Under the pieces are notes generated by a model. It saw nothing but the letters and a program-made list of their open reading frames with translations, was not told the DNA's origin and did not search any database. A stretch of DNA of 64,000 bases. It comes from Eucommia ulmoides. Its lineage: Eukaryota; Streptophyta; Magnoliopsida; Garryales; Eucommiaceae. The position numbers and the translations under genes are program-made. Below are positions 56,740 through 64,000 of this stretch, one piece after another (position 1 is the first letter of the stretch; every line of letters starts with the position of its first letter). Where the stretch lies: NCBI GenBank assembly GCA_016647705.1, contig CM028335.1, positions 37,702,712 through 37,766,711 of the forward strand, in the 5' to 3' direction.

Positions 56740-59165
56740 CAATCTGACGGGCAATTTTTTGGAACCGTCCCCTAAGTAGTCCAGTCTAATTACACAATCC
56801 CACCCCCTTACATTCTAGAACAATATCATTCTCACAATACTCCCATGCTGCGCCCCCAATTACTTGAGTCTAATTACACCGTCCCACCTCCTACATTCCA
56901 GAACAAGATCATTCTCATAGTATAATTGACCGTGCTCATGGCACCAGCTCTACTCTTCCACGTCACCATTATTCACTGAGTAGTCCACTGCAAGACAACA
57001 CAAGTAATTATAGTGGTGACTTTGATACAATTGATAGTCACCACGATGTGTTAGGAAAAGAGTTAGATGCGGATGTTGCGTTTCAGCCCGACGAAGATCT
57101 AGATGCTAGGCCTAGCAGGCAAGGGAGTCAAAATCAGCAATTGGAGTTGGACAGGGTTATTTTATTTTTCAATAACTTGGACTGGGGCAACAACGATGAC
57201 TTGGCGAAATACGAGCCGAAGTTGCGGAAGAATTTCTAGACATCAGAGATGGACGAATTTCGTACTGGTATGGTCTTTAAGGACAAGGAACATGTCCAAG
57301 TGGCTGTAAAATTTTACCACTTGAAGAATAACAAAGAGTTTTATGTCTTGGAAATAAGCAAGAAGGTCTGGTCAGTTTATTGTTCGCATGGATACGGTTG
57401 GAGGTTGCCGGTGGGTAGGAAAAAAAAGTCAAGGTATATTTGAGATTATGCAGTATGAGGGGCAACACACATATTTCTATAATCATATTGTTGTAGATCA
57501 TAAAAAATTAGATTTTGCACTCATTTCGAACCTAATACTTGGACAAGTCGAATAGGATCTAGAATTGAAAATTGGCGTCATTGTCGCTTACGTGAAGGAG
57601 TCTCATGGATACACTATCTCCTATCGAAAAACTTATTTGGCTAGATCTAAAGCCATCGAGACCTTGTTTGGAGATTGGGATGAATCATATCGGAAGTTAT
57701 TAAAGCTTATGGTCACGTTGTAGTACTATAATTTGGGTACGATTGTTGAGTGGAGCACTGTGTCTACTGATATGCCTGGCTACAGGACATTCGACATGGT
57801 ATTTTGGGCATTCAAAGTTTTAGTTGATGGATGGCATTATTGTCACCCTGTAATTAATCATCATTAACGGGACCCACTTGTATGGTAAATATAAGGGAAA
57901 TATTTTAATTGTCATTGGAATGACGTCATTCAACAAGTGCTACCCATTGGCTTTCGCCATCGTACCAATAGAGGGTTACCGTTGTTGGCGATGGTTTATC
58001 TACATGCTTAAGAGCCATATTATCGGTGATCGTCCTGAGGTGACATTGATATCTAATAGACACACCGGCATTATTAGTGCGGTTGATAGTATTTGGCTCA
58101 ATCAACATAACGAGTCCCTCCGATATCATCAATTTTATTTGCGGCACCTTTATAGCAATTTCAACAAGATTACTAAAAATTAGCATCCTAAAGATGTTGC
58201 TTGGAATGCAGGTGCTGCAACACAAATTCGAAAATACAATGCTATCATGGAAGAGATTAAAACAATTGATCTTCGGCTGTATAAATGGTTAAACGATATT
58301 CTAGCATACAAATGGACTAGGGTACACGACAATGGTAAGCGTTGGGAAGTCATGACAACCAATTACGCAGAGGTATTTAACAATTGTTTGAAGGGTGTAA
58401 GAAATATTCCAATAACTGCACCTGTCAAGATTACGTTCTACAAGGTGGTGAAATACTTTGATATTGGTCGACAACAAACTCTAAAGGACTCAGTCGACAG
58501 TTATGTATATGCTAAACACGTCGTTGAAAAAATACAGAAATCTCAAACCAAGTCTAAAACATACGAGATTCAAATATTCAATCGGTAATTTAGTATTTAG
58601 TATTTTATTTTTTTTCACGTTACATATAATTGTTGTGACACATATTTTAATAAAATATGATTTTTTTTTATTTTTTTTTTTATTTATTTATTTTTTTTTT
58701 ATAGAGAGAATATGATCTACCACATGAAAACTAGAAAGACTCTCACTAGGGGGTTTGATTCCTCACGAAGTCATACTAGAGGATAACGCTGATTGCATAT
58801 GTGGCAAGTATAAAATTTGGCGATATCCGTGCTCTTATATGCTTGCGGCTACCGAGTATAGTGGAGTTCATGCATTCCGCTATATTGTAGTTGAGTACAC
58901 AATAACAAATCAATTGATGGCATGAGAGTCATCGTTTCGGCCGATTATTCACGAGGACTACTGGCTAGAGACCAATTTTCTGAACCTAATTCCAGACCAT
59001 AATAGATTTCGAGTTGTGCATCGTGGTCGACCAAATTTCACTCGCATTCAAAACGAGATGGATCAGTCGCGAAGAATAATGACAAATTGTTGCGGTTTAT
59101 GTTCCCAGACTGGACATAATAGGTAGAAGTGTCCATCCCGACCCTGCCATACACCCAATTGATCT
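56740..59165 (+). pseudogene. mudrA-like: MULE transposase, degenerate
   Basis: Acidic linker (57048-57240), then MuDR N domain MDEFRTGMVFKDKEHVQVAV...WSVYCSHGYGWRLP (57249-57430), SHGYTISYRKTYLARSKAIE, then the transposase core: GTHLYGKYKG preceded by Asn, CYPLAFAIVPIEGYRCWRWF, LISNRHTGIISAVD and RWEVMTTNYAEVFNNCLKGV. A possible intron (58588-58704) precedes a SWIM-like zinc motif CICGKYKIWRYPCSY (about 58797) and a CCHC knuckle CGLCSQTGHNR, stop, KC. The core positions normally DGTH and SDRH read NGTH and SNRH, and the SWIM His is Tyr. There are many stops and frameshifts. A coding 90-bp direct duplication lies at 56768-56925. Confidence 0.85.
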
Positions 59166-59357
59166 TGTCGATTCATTGTAATAAATGTTTATGCTAATTT
59201 ATTTCTTTGTTATGTCAACTTTTATGTATTATAAATTCTATGCACTTGTCGCGCACATTTCTTGATAATGAATCTTATATTTTGTTTATAAATATGATTA
59301 AATTTTAATTTCGTATTAACAAATTTACCAAAAGTGTTGCGGAAAAAAAATTCAGCT
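59166..59357 (+). other. Spacer between transposase and plant mobile domain gene
   Basis: AT-rich, no gene. About 190 bp separate the two genes, close enough for one element. Confidence 0.5.
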
Positions 59358-60911
59358 ATGCATCCTGAACTCGAAGATACTTCAGTTCTACACCTACAGG
59401 GAAGTACAGGTCCGAACTAATTTGGGTAGCATAGGTAAACATTTAGGCTATTGCATTAATTTTTTTATTTTAGTTTTTTAAAATTTTAATGTTATTTATT
59501 GTGTCTTATTAAATGTTTCAGGATATTAGTATTTTTGACTGTGCTAGACATGATGTAGGGGAATGGAAAGAAAATGTCCCCTCTTGAGTTACATAGTTGA
59601 TAGAATCAATCGGTTTGTATGGCTCACTCAGGTTGTGGCCGAAGCGGTTAGATAGGGCCCTCATAACTGCGTTGGTAGAGAGATGGCGTCCGGAGACGCA
59701 TACTTTCCATCTACCTGTTGGGGAGATGACCGTCACACTATAGGATGTGACCGTCTTGTTGGGGTTACCCGTGCATGGGTTGCCAGTTATCGCCTCTGAT
59801 GACTCGCGACTGGAACCCGCTTGGCAGAGACTTTGCGGCGAGCTCCTCAGAGTGGAATCGCTAGTGGATAAGATTAGGAATGGGTGTTTTACGCTCAAGT
59901 GATTACGGGATACATTTGCTGAAGTTCCTGACGAGGCCGATGAGGAGGTTATGCATTGCTCTGCACGTGCGTATTGCTTGATTATGTTTGGTCAGATATT
60001 GTTGACTGATAAATCGCACAACAGAGTCAAGCTAGCCTACTTCCTACTGCTTTGTGACTTGACACCTTCCATCAAGTATAGTTAGGGTAGTGCGACCCTA
60101 GCAGTCCTCTACCGTGAGCTATGTAAGGCGACGAAGCCCAACACGAAACACATAGCCGACTGCCTATTTTTGTTGGAGTATTGGACTTGGGAGCGATTTC
60201 CAAGACTTCGGCCTGAAGTTGTCCCTTTCCCCGAGTATAATATATCATTCGGAGGGCTCGACTTCAACGACGACTTGAAGTTCCTAGCTGCTCCGAGGGG
60301 TTCTTGGTAAGTGATTAGTATTTTCTTTTTAATTTCATTTATCATCTAATGGATATTTGTTTATGGATATTAAACTTATGGTTTATATTTTTAGTGTACA
60401 GGTGGACCCTTGAATTCAATTTGGAAAATTTGTCGATGCATATTTTGGTGGTGTATCGCGATCAGTTAGATCGCTTGAAGAATGACGAGGTTAGTTATTT
60501 ATTTACATAGAATTTTTATTTTTTTTTATTTGTTTGTTTATATTTTATTTTACAGGTTATTTGGATGCCTTATACCTTGCTGACTTTGCCTCCATATACT
60601 AGAGATGGAGAAGATATTTGGATGGCAAAGTTGCCCCTAATTTGCTACGAGATCGTCGAATACACATATCCCCTGCGCGTGCTACGACAATTTGGTTATC
60701 GCCTAGGGGTTCCTTAATCGATAATTATGGACAAGAACTTGCACAAAATTACTTGGCGATGATACTTCAGTGCGAACTGGGCTGACCATCACCACGCACA
60801 TATAGTTGCGTGGAATAATCGACGAGCACCAAATGTCAACAACTTCGAGCGAGGGATAGGGGTTGACTAAGAATACATGGACTGGTATTGGCGAATTACA
60901 CAAAGATTTTT
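59358..60911 (+). pseudogene. Plant mobile domain (PMD, aminotransferase-like) gene, intron-containing, truncated
   Basis: Exons 59358-59434, 59522-60306, 60402-60489 and 60556-60911, each bounded by GT...AG (ATAG|gtaaac, tttcag|GATA, CTTG|gtaagt, gtacag|GTGG, CGAG|gttagt, ttacag|GTTA). Exon 2 has ALVERWRPETHTFHLPVGEM, then TVTL-stop-DVTVLLGLPV, and later KPNTKHIADCLFLLEYWTWE and RFPRLRP. Exon 4 has VIWMPYTLLTLPPYTRDGED and EYMDWYWRITQRF just before the LTR. This is the PMD family, also present in host proteins MAIN/MAIL1. Several stops (about 59586, 59733, 59900, 60084, 60717) and the LTR insertion disable it. Confidence 0.85.
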
Positions 60912-61012
60912 TGTCACACCCCACCCCGGGCACCGGTCACTCGAGGCCGGGCGTGACGTCGACTTGACACTACCAAACCAATCAACTGATATCCATAACA
61001 TATATAAATACA

Positions 61013-62513
61013 CTAGCGTATACCCCGTGCCTGAAGGCACGGGTTTTAAATTTATTATTATTAAATATATAATTAATTTAATATAAAAATAATATTATTT
61101 ATTAAATACAAAAAATAACTAAGTTTATTAACAAAATCCTCTTAATTTTTTCAACACTCTTAAATCTCATTGTCTCGAAACAGTAACTAAAACAAAACTA
61201 TACAATACAAATTTAAATATAAAAAACAATCACTGAGTCGCAGGTGCGCACAACAAAAAATAAAAAAATTAACAACAATATCATAATCAACTTCTAACTA
61301 AAACCACTTAAATATTAAAATCAACTTGTGACTAAAACCACTAAAATCTACTTGCAAATTTCAACTATTTGCAAATAAAACACCATTCCAGTCAACAATT
61401 TATGCATTAGCTTTCCCCCAATTAAGCATTACCACAAAGCACAATACTTAAATGATGATGGTGGTAACAAAGCAGTATGAATCCATCCTACAAATTGAGC
61501 ATCCATTAAAATCAAACAAACAATATACATTAGCACACATATTGATACACCAATAATGCAAATTTGGAGAGAGAGAGAGAGTACTTGGAGTTGGTGACAT
61601 CGGTGAAGAGGGCAAGAGATGAGCCCTGACCATATTTCGCCACCATCCCGTGGGCCCTCGCCACCTCGACCCCTAAATTGATATTGTTCATCATCTGTAC
61701 AAAAGGGGAAAAATTTTAGTACTGATAATCTGGAGGCAAAATGGAAAAATTTGATTACGTTTCAGATTTTTACATGCGTTCATTTTTAATTGCAATTCGA
61801 AAACTCCAATTCGCATTAAAACAAATGCTACCTATGTGATTTTTGGAGGAACAAGAACAAAAATTGAAGAGCAAAAACACTAAACAAATACCACCGTAGT
61901 GTTTTTGTCCCAAATTTTAGTTTGTATTCCCAATTTTCTAGGAACATAAACAAAAGTATTGTAACAAAAAGAGAAAAAAAAATTGTTTGGGGATTCGAAA
62001 CTTAAGGTTGAGGTTAGTTAAACATACTTAAAAAATGGTATGTTAATTAAGAAATGACACTGCTTCAACTCCAGGGGTCACCGTCCAAGTATCAATTGGA
62101 GATTCTAAAATTGAATAAGAAATAAATCAAAAAAAAAAAAAATTGAAGTAATAAGCAATCGAAGAAACAGTTAAAATCGAAATATAGTGCCGACAGTCGA
62201 GACAGACAACGATACAAATTTTAATTAGAAACATTTAATTAAATAATTAAAGAATATTATTTAATTAAGGAATAAATTAAATATGATATAAATTAATAGG
62301 TTGTTTTGTTTTTTTCTCAATATTTAAAGAATTAAGAAATATATAAAAAATGTATGTTTCTTTTTTTATAATTCAATAAACCATTTATTTTTTTAATTAA
62401 GTTAGCATTTGTTTGTTCTCGTCAACATTTTGTTTGTCCTAGTCATATTTTATTTGTCCTAGTCATAAGTTTGTCCTAATCAGCCAAAAAACCGTCATGT
62501 TTTATTATATAGA
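61013..62513 (-). mobile_element. Non-autonomous Helitron, 1.5 kb
   Basis: Minus strand begins A|TCTATATAATAAAACATG at 62513. It ends with the hairpin CCCGTGCC-TTCA-GGCACGGG (61043-61024), seven bases, then CTAG|T at 61016-61013. The 5' TC, 3' CTRR with a hairpin just before it, and the A...T flanks are the Helitron rules. No Rep/helicase is encoded. The other copy of the host LTR lacks this segment. The 3' border is slightly uncertain because the host LTR also has GCTAGC nearby. Confidence 0.75.
61585..61694 (-). pseudogene. Possible captured exon inside the Helitron
   Basis: Minus strand: CTAAAATTTTTCCCC then TTTTGTACAG as branch-point and acceptor, 110 bp open in one frame (MMNNINLGVEVARAHGMVAK, then YGQGSSLALFTDVTNSK), then GTACTC as donor. 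The codon content looks like a conserved protein but I do not recognise it. A second open stretch with DTWTVTPGVEAVSFL lies upstream near 62040-62100. Confidence 0.4.
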
Positions 62514-63104
62514 TACATACATGCTCTACTATAAAAAAAAAATCCAAAAAAAAAATACATATATCTATTTCAACATTTGGGAATATAACGGTCCCAAATA
62601 TCCACAACCAAAATCACAAAACAACCTGAACTTTGCACAATTCACATCCAATAGGCTTACCTTCAAAATAACACTACCTCCGGACTCAACCTAGTGCCAG
62701 TAGTGGACCCACTCCTAGCTGCGACACCTGAAACCAAATATTTTATCGGTGTACTGTCTTCGTAATATAAAAATATTTTTATGGATCAAGCATAAGTATT
62801 AAACACCACGTTTCAAAATATAATATAATATAACCATGTACCATGTGGAAATCCAGTTTCCCTATCACCAATGAAATAAACTAAAATATTTAAAATACCC
62901 AATCCAAACATTTTAAATCAACCAACCCAAGCATTTTAAATCAACCAATCCAAACATCTCGTCATATGATAAAATACTGCACACTACTCTCCTAGGAACG
63001 TTTTTACCTCACGATCAAGAGTTACGACGGTATCGTAACCTGTACAACTGTGTCATCTAAAGTGACTACCAATATCAGGGCCATTTATTATCCCCAATGG
63101 TAGG

Positions 63105-63515
63105 GGTACCACTCGCTGGATTTACACTCCTGACGGGTCAATCAACCACCTGCTAGATTTGCACTCCTGACGGGTCAATCAACCACCTGCAGGACTAATT
63201 CTCTTGATAGGTCATAATAATCAACCACCTACAGGACTAATCCTCCTGATAGGTCATAATATCAACAACCACTCACAAGACTAATCCTCTTGACAGGTCA
63301 TAATATCAACAACCACCTGCAGGACTAATCCTCCTGATAGGTCATAATATTATCAACCACCTGCAGGACATGCCCTCCTGACAGGTCATAATAACCAACC
63401 ACCTGTAGGACTGACACTCCTGACAGGTCAATAACATAATCAACCACCTGCAAGACGTGCCCTCCTAATAGGTCAAAATCATCCCGTAGGACATATCCTC
63501 CTGACGGGATCAAAA
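63105..63515. repeat. Minisatellite of 37-45-bp units
   Basis: About nine units with CCACCTGCAGGACTAATCCT, then CCTGATAGGTCATAATATCAA. Each unit core, CCTGCAGGAC...TCCTGATAGG, is an imperfect palindrome. It occupies the place of the 24-bp minisatellite in the solo LTR. Confidence 0.88.
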
Positions 63516-64000
63516 CTATGGTATAGTCGGACAAAAATCACTATCTACATTTAAAATCTATTTGATCCACATAAGTCATAAAATCGTCCAATTTTAATAA
63601 ACACTTTTTTTTTTTCACAATTTATACGAATATTTTTTTTATAAATTTACATAGAAGACAGTACACTTATCTCGATTTTTGCACTGCAAAATTATTGTTG
63701 TAAAAAATACTGGGACACTAGCACTTGTTTTGAATTTTTTCGCCTGCCGAAAAGTGGGTTTTTGGTTTTATTTTGGTTTATGGATTTTTTTATTTTTTAT
63801 TTTTTGGTTATGTTTTCTGTTTTGCTTTCTCATTGGTTCTCAACACCGATCACCTACTCCCATCGCCGGACCGACTACACCCACGCCGCCAGAGGAACAC
63901 ACCCACGCCGAACCACAAAACAGAACACACACACACCCACCTACCTCGTCACAGCCGGCTGATGCTCTCTCTCACTAACTCTCACTCACCATCGGCCACC

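Larger units (their letters stand above)
51641..60911 (+). mobile_element. Mutator-like element (MULE) with adjoining plant mobile domain gene, right end cut off
   Basis: Hairpin cluster, TATA box and CT-rich leader, AT-rich tandem array, N-terminal MULE exon, transposase, then a plant mobile domain pseudogene on the same strand. Terminal inverted repeats could not be identified; the left limit is a guess at the start of the hairpin cluster, and the right end lies beyond the LTR inserted at 60912. Whether both genes lie inside one element is inferred from order and strand. Confidence 0.6.
60912..64000 (-). repeat. Second copy of the 2.66-kb LTR family, runs off the window, with a Helitron inside
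   Basis: Plus strand begins TGTCACACCCCACCCCGGGC, the reverse complement of the end of the solo LTR at 22539. Homology continues past the Helitron (for example TTTTATCGGTGTACTGTC near 62742, matching 22262 reversed) to the CAC-rich tract at 63880-64000, matching 20430-20800. About 540 bp more should lie beyond the window. It interrupts PMD exon 4. Whether it is solo or part of a full element cannot be seen. Confidence 0.85.

Noticed and set aside
63000-63540. CRISPR-like direct repeats
   Set aside because: Units are contiguous and variable, with no spacer/repeat alternation, in a plant LTR.
1-64000. tRNA genes suggested by the tRNA-like PBS sequences
   Set aside because: Only the 12-19-base primer complements are present, next to LTR ends; no cloverleaf.
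1-64000. Intact host gene
   Set aside because: Every domain seen belongs to a transposable element family; the only possible host piece is the 110-bp exon-like stretch in the Helitron.

Overview
This window is plant nuclear heterochromatin. It is a dense, nested stack of transposable elements with no intact host gene. The evidence is plant-specific families: Ty1/copia elements with ~2.1-kb LTRs and an initiator-Met tRNA primer site, Athila-type Ty3/gypsy elements with a tRNA-Asp primer site, a Mutator-like transposase next to a plant mobile domain gene, and a Helitron. I cannot name the species; a flowering plant is certain and a eudicot is a guess. Almost every reading frame is broken, so this is an annotation of relics. 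Most boundaries rest on TG...CA termini, primer-binding sites (PBS), polypurine tracts (PPT) and target-site duplications (TSD) read by eye.

Layout. (1) 1-14527: element A, a plus-strand copia-like element without a polymerase (5' LTR tail, gag relic, second ORF, 3' LTR). It is interrupted by element B (2306-10720), a minus-strand copia element with two ~2.08-kb LTRs and relics of gag, protease, integrase, reverse transcriptase and RNase H. (2) 14528-19105: element D, a minus-strand gypsy gag/protease relic with one LTR, split by a solo Athila-family LTR (TSD CACAC). (3) 19106-25589: element E, a minus-strand relic resembling the 'putative gypsy type transposon' gag family. It is split by a 2.66-kb solo LTR starting TGTATGACCC (TSD AACTT) and by another Athila-family solo LTR (TSD GCTTC/GTTTC).

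(4) 25590-50396: element C, a minus-strand copia-like element. Its left LTR holds an Athila-family solo LTR (TSD GTAGA), and its gag holds a 16-kb insertion, 31041-47113 (TSD CATCA). That insertion is element G, a minus-strand Athila-type element with a gag-only ORF. Its gag is in turn split by element F (about 34884-46182), a plus-strand Athila with gag, protease, RT, RNase H, integrase and a second ORF. F has only one LTR and a PBS at both of its ends.

(5) 50397-64000: a gene-poor stretch, then a Mutator-like element (MULE) with a hairpin cluster upstream, a 3.3-kb AT-rich tandem array, a decayed transposase and an adjoining intron-containing plant mobile domain pseudogene. That pseudogene is cut by a second copy of the 2.66-kb LTR family, in inverse orientation, which contains a 1.5-kb Helitron and runs off the window.

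Recurring theme: every Athila-family LTR carries a cluster of GC-rich palindromes (CCGCCTAGGCGG and variants) about 200 bp from its 5' end, upstream of the TATA box where one is visible. F carries another cluster in front of its second ORF. The copia LTRs carry an unrelated palindromic array in the equivalent place.
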